Assembly: GCF_024055575.1 (NCBI RefSeq)
Contig: NZ_JAMXOE010000015.1
Location: forward strand, 1 to 64,000
DNA length: 64,000 nt
Source of the DNA: Mucilaginibacter flavidus
GTDB taxonomy: Bacteria; Bacteroidota; Bacteroidia; Sphingobacteriales; Sphingobacteriaceae
Reading direction: 5' to 3'
Part shown: piece after piece, positions 1-9,283 of the stretch
How positions within the stretch are numbered: the first letter of the stretch is position 1
How the letters are laid out: each line of letters opens with the position of its first letter
Program-made: the position numbers and the translations under genes
Notes under the pieces: model-generated
Databases searched by the model: none
What the model was told of the DNA's origin: nothing
What the model saw: the letters and a program-made list of their open reading frames with translations, nothing else

Positions 1-1
1 A

Positions 2-667
2 GCAGGGGTAGTGACCACGCTTTCGGGCAGCGGAGCAGCAGGCAATGCTGGTGGGACGGGCACCTCTGCCACATTTAACAGCCCCCGCGGGGTAGCCACA
101 GACGGACAGGGTAACCTCTATGTAGCAGATTATGCAGGCCACCAGGTACGAAAAATACTGCTTACCGGTTATACCATCAGCCCTGCCTTACCGCCTGGTT
201 TAACCTTCGACAGCACAACAGGTACCATCAGCGGCACGCCTGCAGCAGCCAGTGCTGCCACAGATTACACGGTTACAGCTTATAATGCCTTTGGCAGCGA
301 TGCGGCAATCGTAAACATAACAACTACCACCACCCCTGGCTTCGCAGCCAAAGTGGACGAAACACTACTCGATGTAATAAATACACCTGTAGTAAAACAG
401 GGCGTATCGCCCAACGGAGACGGGGTAGGCGATGTACTGGAGATAACCGGCATCGGCAACTACCCGCAAAACACCTTTCAGCTGATGAGCCGTAGCGGTA
501 TGTTGGTATACAGCATAAAAGGATATGACAATGCGTCGCGGGTGTTTGACGGGCAATCGAACATCAACGGCAGGTTACTTCAGGCAGGCACCTATTTTTA
601 CCAATTGGAGTATAACGACAAGGGTAAACTTATGCGCAAAACAGGGTACATCTTATTAAAATATTAA
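2..667 (+). CDS. T9SS type B sorting domain protein, NHL/Ig-like (3-prime part)
   Basis: Open at the left window edge, so the true start lies upstream; the reading frame is open from base 2. The visible part begins with an NHL-type repeat (a GVATDGQGNLYVADYAGHQVRKI segment split over residues about 27-48), followed by a putative Ig fold (PALPPGLTFDSTTG, then SGTP and DYTVTAYN). The last 85 residues are a gliding-motility-associated C-terminal (CHU_C) domain, recognisable by SPNGDGVGD and the closing GTYFYQLEY...GYILLKY. This domain directs export and surface attachment through the type IX secretion system in Bacteroidota. The protein is probably a large cell-surface or secreted beta-propeller protein. 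Its substrate cannot be inferred. A rho-independent terminator follows 28 bases after the stop. Confidence 0.88.
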   Translation, partial: AGVVTTLSGSGAAGNAGGTGTSATFNSPRGVATDGQGNLYVADYAGHQVRKILLTGYTISPALPPGLTFDSTTGTISGTPAAASAATDYTVTAYNAFGSDAAIVNITTTTTPGFAAKVDETLLDVINTPVVKQGVSPNGDGVGDVLEITGIGNYPQNTFQLMSRSGMLVYSIKGYDNASRVFDGQSNINGRLLQAGTYFYQLEYNDKGKLMRKTGYILLKY

Positions 668-695
668 CGGCAATTGATTAGGGATGACATTTACG

Positions 696-728
696 GCCCC
701 ACTTTGGTGGGGCTGTATTGTCTTTTTT
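696..728 (+). terminator. Rho-independent terminator
   Basis: Stem GCCCCAC (696-702) pairs perfectly with GTGGGGC (707-713) around a TTTG loop and leads into a T-rich stretch ending in six T (723-728). It closes the T9SS cargo gene that ends at 667. Confidence 0.85.
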
Positions 729-962
729 AATGAATCCAAGTCCTCCCAGGCGTATGGATGCTTTTCGGTTACCTTCCCAAATCCGGAGCATTTCTACTAA
801 GCGTCAAAAAAACTTTCTATTTCATTCGATAAAATCTTTGGTTGAGATATTACCAATGAAAGAAAACGCCTGAAAAGCAAGTCAACTCCTCAATTCTACT
901 AAAACAATTTAGCCGTTCCAGATTTTACCTTTGGAAATTTAGCCGGATACCAAGTTATATAT

Positions 963-970
963 TAATTTTG
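963..970 (+). promoter_or_regulatory. Candidate -7 box upstream of the glycosidase gene
   Basis: TAATTTTG matches the Bacteroidota -7 consensus TAnnTTTG, 66 bases before the ATG at 1036. No well-spaced -33 TTG is present, so this is tentative. The rest of 729-1035 shows no gene; it holds a short direct repeat ATTTAGCCG at 908-916 and 938-946. Confidence 0.3.
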
Positions 971-1035
971 AGGTGCTAACGGGCTAACATTAATGCGCCG
1001 GTCCGTAAACTATTCCACCCGCAAACAAAAAACAT

Positions 1036-3495
1036 ATGCTGTTAAAAAAAATCTACACCGTCTTAATTTATTGTTCAATTATTTTTTTGCCGGTCTTTGC
1101 CGGGGCCAAAGAAATAACCATCAGCAGCCCTAAAATCACCATGGTACTTGATTATAGCGACAAAGTCAGCATAACCTCGCTGGTGGTTAACGGGCAAAAA
1201 GTAATCAGCGGTCCGGAGGGGATTTTCACATCGGTAAACATTGGCGGCGTTGTTTATTCTTCGCTGCATTTAAGCGGAAAACCGACACTGGTAAAACAGG
1301 GTAACGTATTTAAGCTAACCGGGGTCAATTATGGACCGGTTAAGGAAAACTGGATTTTTACAATTAAGGGCAAAGCCATAAACTGGACCATAGAAAGAAG
1401 TTCGTCAAAGGCTATAACTGCGGATGAATCTGCCGCCCCGGTATTTAATTTTGATAACATCAACACTTGGGAAGGCGCTTACCAGGGTTATGGCGGCTTA
1501 GCCTGGTTTTATTTGTTTAACGAAAAGTTGTGTACATACGGTGTGCACACACGTTCGACAAATTTTTGGAACGGCAAAACTAATAATGGACTGAACATTA
1601 CCGTTAGCTCTCCCGGTAAAAATGTGGCCATGAAATACTCGCGCACTAACGACGATAAGCTGGCGTATACCATAAGTGTATCGGGCAAAGAGTTGCTGCC
1701 AAAAGGCGATACTGGTACCAACCGCCGCCGGTTCATCAGGGGCCATACCGACGTTTGGGCGCCATTTACTATACCAGCAGGCATCAGCAGGCAAAGCATT
1801 ACCTTAACATATTTCGATTTTAAACAAAAATACGGCCGCGGCGATTTTAAGGGCATCGACGGTGATAAAGTAGGTGCCGTGTTAAATACAATTGCCCGTA
1901 TCGGCGTTATAGACTCATTACATTTTGGGGGTAACAGCTGGCATACGCCGTATGGTCCCATTTGCCTGCATGAACAATACATTGCGCAGATGGGCCTGGC
2001 TATAAACGACCCCAGCTATTTAAAAGGCTACGAAAGCACCCTCAACTATTACCGCGACCACGCCATAAAGCCCGATGGGCGGGTTTACCCGCGTTGGGCC
2101 TATACCAACGAAGACGCCATGCCCGGCAAGTTTAACAAAGAGGGCTTTTACGAAGCACAATGGGGAATTTTAATGGACTCGAACCCGGATTTTGTGACGA
2201 ATGTTGCCGAGCTTTATGATATGACGGGCAATAAAGCTTGGGTTAAAACACACCAACTGTCCTGCGAAAAAGCTTTGGACTGGATTTTAAAAAGAGACGA
2301 AAACCACAACGGCCTGGTTGAAATGATGACCGATAGCCACACGCAAAAACGTAGCAGCGATTGGATTGATATTGTGTGGGCCTGTTACGAAAACGCCTTT
2401 GTAAACGCCAACCTGTACCATGCACTGGTAAAATGGGCCGATATTGAACACCAATTGGGCAATTCGGCTAAGGCAATATATTATACGGCGTTTGCTGCCA
2501 AATTAAAAGCCAGTTTTAATAAGGATATAAAAAATGGCGGCTTTTGGGATGAAGAAAAAGGCTGCTACGACTACTGGATTGATAAGGACAAAAGTGTACA
2601 CGGGCGCAACATGGTAACGCCTGTAAACTTTATGGCGATTGCTTACGGCATTTGTGATGATAATGCCCGAAAAAAAATAATTTTGGATGGAATCGAGACC
2701 CAGATGGTAAAGGAAAACCTGTTCTTTTGGCCATTGTGCATGTACCCTTACGCACCTGGCGAAGCAAAACAATCGCAATACCCCTTCCCTTCTTACGAGA
2801 ACGGCGACTTGTTTTTATCGTGGGGGTCGGTTGCGGTAAAGGCATACGCAGATTATAATCCTGGGCTTGCGTTAAAATATGTAAAAAACGTATTAGAACA
2901 ATACAGTAAGGACGGGCTTGCATTTCAGCGTTATGCCCGGGAAAAACAGGATGGACAGGGCGATGATATTTTATCAGGTAACAGCCTTTCTATCGTAGGG
3001 CTTTACCAGGCAATTTATGGCATAAACCCGATGTACAATCGGTTTTACCTGGAACCACATATTACGCCTGAGCTTGCCGGTACGGCTTTGAACTACAATT
3101 TCAGGGGTAAAAAGTTGGTCATCAATCTTGACAATGATAACTATTCCGTTTCGGACCATAAGTTTAAGGTGACAAGCGGCAAAAGCTTTGGTTTTAATTC
3201 AACCAAAAACCAGTTAACTTATTTTAACGGGAACGCAGCTATTGCTTCACTGGATGCCACATCGGCACATGGCTTATCCATCAATATAAAAAATTGGGAT
3301 GCCGTTAAAATGGAATGGCAGCAAAGCGTTACTACACCAGTTGCTTATGTTTTGCACCAGTTAAAGCCGAATGCGAGTTACCGGTTTATGGTGAACGGCA
3401 AGCTTATTAAAAGTGTAAATAGCACTCTAAAGGGTGATTTGGCGATAAATTATGCACCGAAAACGAATGGTGAAACAATTTCTATAACGCTATAA
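1036..3495 (+). CDS. Secreted six-hairpin glycoside hydrolase, family unassigned
   Basis: The 819-residue product starts with a clear Sec signal peptide (MLLKKIYTVLIYCSIIFLP, ending near AGA at 22-24). An N-terminal beta-sandwich (about 25-270) precedes an (alpha/alpha)6-barrel region (about 280-660) with WHTPYGPICLHEQY, YPRWAYTNEDAMPG, KTHQLSCEKALDWILKRDENHNGLVE and SDWIDIVWACYENAF. The last 150 residues form a beta-sandwich. This order is typical of GH63, GH65 and GH78-like glycosidases, which cleave glycans in the periplasm or outside the cell. Acidic residues in NEDA and DWIDI are plausible catalytic groups, but I cannot name the GH family. A large palindromic repeat follows the stop and an aldose epimerase-like gene faces it, which fits sugar use. 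Confidence 0.78.
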   Translation: MLLKKIYTVLIYCSIIFLPVFAGAKEITISSPKITMVLDYSDKVSITSLVVNGQKVISGPEGIFTSVNIGGVVYSSLHLSGKPTLVKQGNVFKLTGVNYGPVKENWIFTIKGKAINWTIERSSSKAITADESAAPVFNFDNINTWEGAYQGYGGLAWFYLFNEKLCTYGVHTRSTNFWNGKTNNGLNITVSSPGKNVAMKYSRTNDDKLAYTISVSGKELLPKGDTGTNRRRFIRGHTDVWAPFTIPAGISRQSITLTYFDFKQKYGRGDFKGIDGDKVGAVLNTIARIGVIDSLHFGGNSWHTPYGPICLHEQYIAQMGLAINDPSYLKGYESTLNYYRDHAIKPDGRVYPRWAYTNEDAMPGKFNKEGFYEAQWGILMDSNPDFVTNVAELYDMTGNKAWVKTHQLSCEKALDWILKRDENHNGLVEMMTDSHTQKRSSDWIDIVWACYENAFVNANLYHALVKWADIEHQLGNSAKAIYYTAFAAKLKASFNKDIKNGGFWDEEKGCYDYWIDKDKSVHGRNMVTPVNFMAIAYGICDDNARKKIILDGIETQMVKENLFFWPLCMYPYAPGEAKQSQYPFPSYENGDLFLSWGSVAVKAYADYNPGLALKYVKNVLEQYSKDGLAFQRYAREKQDGQGDDILSGNSLSIVGLYQAIYGINPMYNRFYLEPHITPELAGTALNYNFRGKKLVINLDNDNYSVSDHKFKVTSGKSFGFNSTKNQLTYFNGNAAIASLDATSAHGLSINIKNWDAVKMEWQQSVTTPVAYVLHQLKPNASYRFMVNGKLIKSVNSTLKGDLAINYAPKTNGETISITL

Positions 3496-3500
3496 AATGA

Positions 3501-3630
3501 CTTTGTAATTCTGAGCAGCGCGAAGAATCTTCTACGATTGACCAGGCTTAATCTTAAAGGTTGCGTCGATACTTTTCTAGCGTGAATATCGCACGCATAA
3601 GATTCTTCGCTCTTGCTCAGAATGACAAAG
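3501..3630. repeat. Large palindromic intergenic repeat (REP-like)
   Basis: The left arm 3501-3531 and the reverse complement of the right arm 3599-3630 differ by one single-base indel and two substitutions. Both carry CTTTGTNATTCTGAGCA and GCGAAGAATCTT, around a 67-base spacer. The element lies between two convergent genes, 5 bases from each stop codon, so it may act as a bidirectional terminator. I recall the words CATTCTGAGC and GCGAAGAATCTT as common in intergenic DNA of Sphingobacteriaceae, but this was not checked. Confidence 0.8.
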
Positions 3631-3635
3631 ATGGC

Positions 3636-4502
3636 TTACACACTTATAAAAAACGCAGCTTCAAAAACATGACCGGGCTTTAACTGCTGGATTTCTTCTT
3701 TTTGGCTGATATCAACATGTTTATCCACGGAATCGGCGCAGCCCAGCCAGGGTTCAATGCAAACAAAATCGGCGCCCGGTTTGGCCCAAATGCCCAGGTA
3801 ATTGAAATGGGGGAATTCAACCGAGATTGATTTATCGTGATTGTCGCTCTTAATACAAACCTCGCGCGATTTCAGGTTTTTAAACACCAGCGCATCGGCT
3901 TTAAACAAATCCCTGGTTAAATACAGCCGGTTATGGGATGTTGGCACGGGGTGGGTTTCGCCGGTAAAAAAACCATCGGTCGACAAGGAATATGTTTCCA
4001 GCTTTTCGCCGGTTTCAAATTCAAGATAATAATCTTCGTATTTCTCGCCGGCATTAAACGGCACCCTGAACGCCGGATGACCGCCTACCGAAAAATAGAT
4101 TGTTTTTTTATCGTGGCTGATCAGCTTATAGGTAAGCCGAAGTGCATTATCAATCAAATTATATAAAACCTGGAAATCAAATTTATAAGGATATACTTTT
4201 AGCGTGGTTTCGCTGTTGGGCAACGAATATACCGCGTGCACATCATCGCTTTCCAACAAAACAAATTCCGATTGCCGGGCAAAGCCATGCCGGCTCATGT
4301 GATAAGTTTGGCCATCAACCAAAAGTTCATCGTTTATCAACCCGCCCACTACAGGAAACAAATTTGGGGCATGCCATGGCCATATGCTGGCATCAGCCTG
4401 CCACATGTGTTCTGTTTGGGTTTCTTTGTTAAAAACTGAGGTAAGCTGGGCGCCTTTCGCATTAATTTCTACCCGTAAAAAGTCGTTTTCTAAAATGGCC
4501 AT
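3636..4502 (-). CDS. Aldose 1-epimerase family protein (LacX-like)
   Basis: The 288-residue product is a galactose-mutarotase-like beta-sandwich without a signal peptide, so it should be cytoplasmic. Features of the family are the opening ENDFLRVEINAKGAQLTSV, the HAPNLFPVVGGL segment, the MSRHGFARQSEF motif with a conserved His, the FSVGGHPAFRVPF block with the second His, and a late acidic segment CIEPWLG. Members interconvert alpha and beta anomers of aldoses, or act on sugar phosphates, before catabolism. The substrate is unknown. The ATG start at 4502 places the first beta strand immediately at the N terminus, as in relatives. The gene is convergent with the glycosidase at 1036-3495. Confidence 0.88.
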   Translation of the reverse strand: MAILENDFLRVEINAKGAQLTSVFNKETQTEHMWQADASIWPWHAPNLFPVVGGLINDELLVDGQTYHMSRHGFARQSEFVLLESDDVHAVYSLPNSETTLKVYPYKFDFQVLYNLIDNALRLTYKLISHDKKTIYFSVGGHPAFRVPFNAGEKYEDYYLEFETGEKLETYSLSTDGFFTGETHPVPTSHNRLYLTRDLFKADALVFKNLKSREVCIKSDNHDKSISVEFPHFNYLGIWAKPGADFVCIEPWLGCADSVDKHVDISQKEEIQQLKPGHVFEAAFFISV

Positions 4503-4620
4503 AGGTTTAAAAAGTATCGGTTGTAAAACTTTCTAAATTATGAATTTGTTTTGAGAAGATGTAAGATTTGAGATAGGCTATTTTGTTAAACGGCAAAACT
4601 TCTCGTATTGTAATAATGCG

Positions 4621-4628
4621 TATTTTTG
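4621..4628 (+). promoter_or_regulatory. Candidate -7 box for the DUF433/DUF5615 pair
   Basis: TATTTTTG fits TAnnTTTG and lies 22 bases before the ATG at 4650. Transcription would begin near 4635, downstream of the in-frame TTG at 4626, which argues against that TTG as start. A suitable -33 element was not found. Confidence 0.4.
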
Positions 4629-4649
4629 TTTGATAAGATAACAAGGATA

Positions 4650-4880
4650 ATGAAAAACTTAGAACGAATTACGCTTAATCCTGACGTTATGGGTGGTAAG
4701 CCTTGTATAAGAGGCCTGAGAATGACCGTGGGGACTATTATAGGCCTACTTGCATCGGGATTATCTGTTGACGATGTATTAAAAATGTACCCCTATCTGC
4801 AACATGATGATGTTATGCAGGCTTTGGCCTATGCTGCCTGGCGCTCCGAAGAATTTGAAGTTCCGCTTGCTACAGCATGA
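4650..4880 (+). CDS. DUF433 family antitoxin
   Basis: The 76-residue product is a DUF433 protein, a small winged-helix family usually acting as DNA-binding antitoxin and autorepressor. The hallmark NPDVMGGKPCIRGLRMTV occupies about residues 9-26, followed by the helical IIGLLASGLSVDDVLKMYPYL and VMQALAYAAWR segments. The ATG at 4650 has a purine-rich AAGGAT a few bases upstream, and the family normally begins a few residues before the ITLNPDVMGGKP block; an in-frame TTG at 4626 would add eight residues and is less likely. The stop overlaps the start of the next gene by four bases (ATGA), a classic toxin-antitoxin arrangement. Confidence 0.9.
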   Translation: MKNLERITLNPDVMGGKPCIRGLRMTVGTIIGLLASGLSVDDVLKMYPYLQHDDVMQALAYAAWRSEEFEVPLATA

Positions 4881-5239
4881 GCATAATAATCGATATGAAT
4901 TTATCTCCCCAATGGGTTGGAGAGTTTAAAATTCATGCGCTTGATGCTGTTCATTGGTCGAGCGTTGGAAAACACGACGCGGCCGATAAAATTATAATTA
5001 ATTGGGCTCGTAACAACAATCACGTCGTTTTTACGCATGACCTTGATTTCGGTACGGCAATAGCCCTTACAAAAGCTGAAAAACCAAGCATCATACAAGT
5101 TCGGACTCAAAACGTCACAATATCACACCTTCGTGATATTGTTATTCCAACGATTAAGAAATATGCTGAATTGCTCGAAAAAGGCGCGCTGCTTGTAATT
5201 AATGAAGACAAAAACAGGATAAGAATATTGCCGCTGTAA
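4877..5239 (+). CDS. DUF5615 family PIN-like protein (putative toxin)
   Basis: The 120-residue product is a DUF5615 PIN-like protein: MSIIIDMNLSPQW with an early Asp, DAVHWSSVG, then VVFTHDLDFGTAIA with the second acidic cluster, and a hydrophobic C-terminal strand. PIN-fold proteins are metal-dependent ribonucleases, and DUF5615 genes are regularly paired with DUF433 genes as presumed type II toxin-antitoxin systems. The ATGA overlap with the DUF433 gene supports coupled translation. Acidic residues D6, D54 and D56 are candidate metal ligands. Toxicity and RNA target are not demonstrable from sequence. The next gene is convergent, 35 bases away. Confidence 0.86.
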   Translation: MSIIIDMNLSPQWVGEFKIHALDAVHWSSVGKHDAADKIIINWARNNNHVVFTHDLDFGTAIALTKAEKPSIIQVRTQNVTISHLRDIVIPTIKKYAELLEKGALLVINEDKNRIRILPL

Positions 5240-5274
5240 TATATTGTCATCACACCTTATCGCCACATCCGCGC

Positions 5275-7707
5275 TTAATCATCATCCTTTTTCTTCTTCT
5301 CTAAAATAACAAAGGCGCTGCGCTTTGGCGCGGGCATTACTGCGTTCTCTCCCTTTACATATTTCCATATTACCTCGTTAAGGTCAAGGTCGGGTACGGC
5401 GTCTTCTTTGGCGAAGTTAAAATGTTCGGAGCGGAGACTGCTTTTATTGTCGGCAACATTGCGTTGTTCCAGGTTTACCTGGGCCGGTCTTGCATTGTAT
5501 GGGGTAAAATCAGGCTTGCCGGTAAAGCATTCGTACAGGGGCAGGGCTGCGGCATCATACTGGCTCATCGGTGGCAGGCCGAGTATTAATTCAATGGTGC
5601 GCAACACGCCGGAAGTAGAATACATGGCGTGTATGGCCTCGCCACGTTTTACATAAGGACCTGCAACAAATACCGGACTGCGGTGTGCATCAATGTGATC
5701 GGGGCCGTTTTGGGCGTCATCTTCCAAAATAAACACCACCGATTCCTTCCAAATGGAGCTGTGTGATAAGTGCTCCAAAAAACGCCCGACTCCCTGGTCG
5801 TTGTCTGCAACAGCGGCAATGGGCGATATGGCACCTTTACGCTGCCCGCTGGTATGGTCGTTACAGATGCGTATAGAGTTAAATTGTGGAACTGCATTGA
5901 TGCTCAAAAGCGAGTCGAAATCTTGTGCCCAAACCTCTTCGCGTTTGATGTCGGTAATATTTAGATCGAAACTTGGCGCGCTGGGGCAAATATGGTCCTT
6001 TAGTACTTTTATGTTTGGTTTATAATCATCAGCAAATTCGCCGTAGGTGCGGTAGCTTACACCCGCGCGTTTGCAGTAGTCCCAAATAAAACCATCGCGC
6101 GGATCGCCGGCATCGCGGGTGCCCTCGCTATCGTAATTTCCGCCACGACCACCATAGCTTGTAGGCCATGTTTTCTCAATAAAATCGGTTGCATATGCGG
6201 CGGTACTCCAGTTATGCCCATCGGCGCTTACCTCGGCATCTACATAAAAATTATCAAGCAGCACAAAGTTGTCAGCAATGGCGTGGTGGTTTGGGGTAAC
6301 CTTTTCGCCAAAAATACAAAGCGATGTGTCGCCGTTGCCTTTTGTCATATCCCCTAAAACCTGGTCGTACGTGCGATTTTCCTTGATAATATAAAACACG
6401 TGTTTTATAGGCGATTTTTCGCCGCGCCTACGTGGTATTGGGTTACCCGCCTCACCCGGAGCCGTTGCGGCAATTTTATCGGTAAAGGGCGTGTTGGCAT
6501 AAACCTGTTTGGTATATGTTTTTAGTTTAGCCTCGGTTGGCGCATCAATAATGCTCAGGGTGCCTTTAAACAAGCCGCCAATATATTGCTCCCTGCTATT
6601 TACAGCCCCTTTTTGGTAGCCGCTGTTGTCGGCTTTTTTAACCGGCTGCGGGCCTTTCGGATTTGCCATGGAGGTAAAACCCTTACCGTTTGCTACAAAT
6701 ATTTTATCTCCCAGCGTTTTTACGTTTGTTGGGTACCAGCCTACCGGGATAAAGCCCTGGCTTTTGCTGTTGCCGGGTAGGCTAACATCAAACACGGCCA
6801 GGCAATTATTGTCGGCATTGGCAATGTAAAGCGTTTTTTCGGTGGGCGAAAGGGCCAGGCCATTGGTGGTTGAGCCCGTTAGCCGGGTGGGATAAAGCGA
6901 AGTTGATATTACTTCGGTAGTTTTGCGGGTGACGGTATTTATAACCGATACTGAATTGTCATTGGCATTGGCCACAAAAAGCCGGGTGCCTTTTTTATTC
7001 AGCAGCAACTCGTTGGGGTGACTGCCTGTTTTTATACTATTTATGACGCCTGTTGCAGTATTATAGCAGCTTACCTCGCCCCCGCCCCAAATAGAAATGT
7101 ACAGCGTTTTTTCATCGGGCGATAATACGCAACTGTAAGCCTCGGCAGCCAGCTTCTGGCGTTTTACTACCTTAAGGCTTGTCGGGTCAATCACATAAAG
7201 CGCGCTATCTTCTTTGGTAACAGTGTATAAACGCGTGTTGCTTTTGTTAAGCACTATACCGGTGGTGCATATTTTATTTTTCGGCCAGGCTGCGCCAAGT
7301 TTAATGGTGTCCGCAACGCCTATTTTGTTATTTTGGATGGGATATACCAGTATCTGGTTGTCATTACCGCCCGATGCATATAGCTTTTTCTCATCATGAC
7401 TGAATGCCAATCCGTACCATGCCTTTTTTATTATCCGCTCATCAAGCTGTTGTTCTGTTTTGGTATCGATCAGCTAGATGGATTGTGTGCTTTGTCCGTT
7501 ATTGGTAACAGCCAGTAATTTACCTGATGCTGATAACTGAATGTTTAACGGCAAATCGCCAAGTGGCAAACCACGACCGGCAGGGCTCAGTTTCCAGCCG
7601 TTGGGTAGTAATACCTGCCCGGTTTGCTCAATTTTGCCTGGTGTTTGAGCTATAGATTGAAAACTTAAACTAATAAAAGCTATGATGCTCAAGAATTTTA
7701 GTTTCAT
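5275..7707 (-). pseudogene. YncE-type beta-propeller/phosphoesterase gene split by an in-frame amber codon
   Basis: Two stretches in the same frame belong to one gene. Bases 7707-7477 encode 77 residues with a Sec signal peptide (MKLKFLSIIAFISLSFQSIAQ) and the start of a propeller ending NNGQSTQSI. A TAG codon at 7476-7474 interrupts it. The frame then continues without further stops to 5275 for over 700 residues: YVTN-type repeats (SPDEKTLYIS, SPTEKTLYIANADNN) followed by a phosphoesterase domain with IKENRTYDQVLGD, HNWSTAAYATDF and DAQNGPDHIDAHRSP. The family is a periplasmic alkaline-phosphatase-superfamily enzyme fused to a YncE propeller. Restoring one codon (probably CAG) gives about 810 residues, a normal length. 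Read-through, mutation or sequence error are all possible. No good restart is seen after the stop. Confidence 0.85.
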
Positions 7708-7894
7708 AGGATGATATTTGTAATACCAAAAGTACTGATTGATTATGACGGACAGATGGGCTTAACAAAAAGATAATGTAACGATTCTGTAGTGTACCTG
7801 GTTGATTTTGGTTTTAACACGTGCATTTTTAAAAACAAATAATTATTATCCCGGTTACACAAGCATTGGTAACTGGGTTAATTAAAAATACATT

Positions 7895-8440
7895 ATGAAA
7901 CTAAAAAATTGGCAATTGGCGTTAGCATTGGGACTGGGCGCAGCGGCAGTTGCGTTAAAGCTCAGCTCGTGCGTTTCTATCCCCAAAGGGGCAAAAGCAG
8001 TAAAACCATTTTATAAAGACAAATACCTGGGTAAATGGTATGAAATAGCCCGGCTTGATTTTAAGTATGAAAAGAACCTCAACAACGTAACGGCCACTTA
8101 TACGCTGAGAGGCGACGGATTAATCAGGGTTGATAACCGGGGCTACGATTTTGTAAATAACAAATGGAAACAAAGCGTTGGTAAAGCAAAATTTGCCGGC
8201 GATCCAAACACCGGCCGCCTGCAAGTATCATTTTTCGGGCCGTTTTATGCCGGGTATAATGTGATAGCCATTGATGATAATTATAAATATGCTTTAATAG
8301 CCGGCAATAACCTTAACTATTTGTGGATCTTATCCCGCGAAAAAACTATTCCCGAAGCTATCAAAAGCGATTATCTTGAAAAAGCCAAAAGCATTGTTTA
8401 TGACGTTAGCAAACTGGTTTGGGACCAGCACGACAGGTAA
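7895..8440 (+). CDS. Lipocalin family protein (Blc-like)
   Basis: The 181-residue product is a bacterial lipocalin. A hydrophobic N terminus ends in LSSC at about 24-27, a lipobox-like site, so it is probably a lipoprotein. The mature part shows the lipocalin signature YLGKWYEIARLDFKYEKNL, then NVTATYTLRGDGLIRVDNRGYD, a GRLQVSFFGPF strand, YNVIAIDDNYKYALI and a late LWILSREK with the conserved Arg. Blc-type lipocalins bind lipids or other hydrophobic molecules at the outer membrane, often under envelope stress. It stands alone between a broken gene on the opposite strand and a convergent methyltransferase gene 7 bases downstream. Confidence 0.9.
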   Translation: MKLKNWQLALALGLGAAAVALKLSSCVSIPKGAKAVKPFYKDKYLGKWYEIARLDFKYEKNLNNVTATYTLRGDGLIRVDNRGYDFVNNKWKQSVGKAKFAGDPNTGRLQVSFFGPFYAGYNVIAIDDNYKYALIAGNNLNYLWILSREKTIPEAIKSDYLEKAKSIVYDVSKLVWDQHDR

Positions 8441-8447
8441 AGCAAAT

Positions 8448-9254
8448 CTAATTCCGCGTCCCCATCACTATAAATCCCTGGAAACAGGAAAAGAATTGAC
8501 CGGCAGCGTCGGCCCTTTCTAACTCAGCCCACCAGCCGTTAACTTCATCGTTGGTAAAAACGTTGTGATCCACGCCGGTAGATATTATGCCGCCTATAAT
8601 GCGCTTAGTAAGCTCGAGGTTGTGCATGTAGCCATGCGGCCTTATTTGTATATCCTTAAAGCCGGAGTCCTTAAAATGGCAAAACAGCTCGGCGCCGATG
8701 CGGCCTGATGGAAAGCTGTCGCTTATAAACTCAACTATACTGCGGGTTAGCTCTTTATCGGGGTGAGGCAATACCAGCGCATCCCAGTCAACATCAAAAA
8801 TAAGCAACTTGCCGCCGGGCTTTAACAGTCGCGTGTATTCGACAAACACTTCTTCGATATTTTTAAGATACATCAGCACACGCTCGGTGCGGATTATATC
8901 AAACGAATCCTCTGCAAAGGGCTGTCGGGCCGCAGGGGCAACTAAAACCTGCAGGGGCAAGTGTGTCATTGCATGCCGGTGTTGGGCCATTGTTATCATC
9001 GCGGTGCTGATATCGGTGCCGGTAACGCTGCCCGTTTTGCCGGTAAGTTTAGCCATAGCAAATGCCTGGTCGCCAATGCCGCAGCCCACGTCAAGCACGT
9101 GCTGACCGGGTTGTATGTTAAGCCACGCTAATTGTTTGGCAAATCCTTCCTGTACGGTTTCGCAGCGGTGCACGTCTTCCAGGAACTTTATCAGGAAGCC
9201 TGTTTGCGATTGATCTACATGCTGGAAGCCTTCGGTTATGTCCTGGTTTTGCAT
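8448..9254 (-). CDS. Class I SAM-dependent methyltransferase
   Basis: A cytoplasmic methyltransferase of about 268 residues. The SAM-binding motif I VLDVGCGIGDQAFAMA lies near residues 55-70, motif II GTDIS follows, and later IIRTERVLMYL and LLKPGGKLLIFDVDWD mark the UbiE/Methyltransf_11 type fold. The substrate is unknown; these proteins act on quinones, sterols or natural products. I chose the ATG at 9254 (MQNQDITEGF). An in-frame TTG at 9287 overlaps the preceding stop codon (TTGA) and would add eleven residues, so coupling to the upstream gene is possible. Neither start has a good Shine-Dalgarno sequence. Confidence 0.82.
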   Translation of the reverse strand: MQNQDITEGFQHVDQSQTGFLIKFLEDVHRCETVQEGFAKQLAWLNIQPGQHVLDVGCGIGDQAFAMAKLTGKTGSVTGTDISTAMITMAQHRHAMTHLPLQVLVAPAARQPFAEDSFDIIRTERVLMYLKNIEEVFVEYTRLLKPGGKLLIFDVDWDALVLPHPDKELTRSIVEFISDSFPSGRIGAELFCHFKDSGFKDIQIRPHGYMHNLELTKRIIGGIISTGVDHNVFTNDEVNGWWAELERADAAGQFFSCFQGFIVMGTRN

Positions 9255-9283
9255 CGGGTTGGTATAAGGAGGAAAATTATTGA

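Noticed and set aside
4626-4880. Longer DUF433 product from the TTG at 4626
   Set aside because: The TTG overlaps the candidate -7 box, so it would lie upstream of the transcript start.
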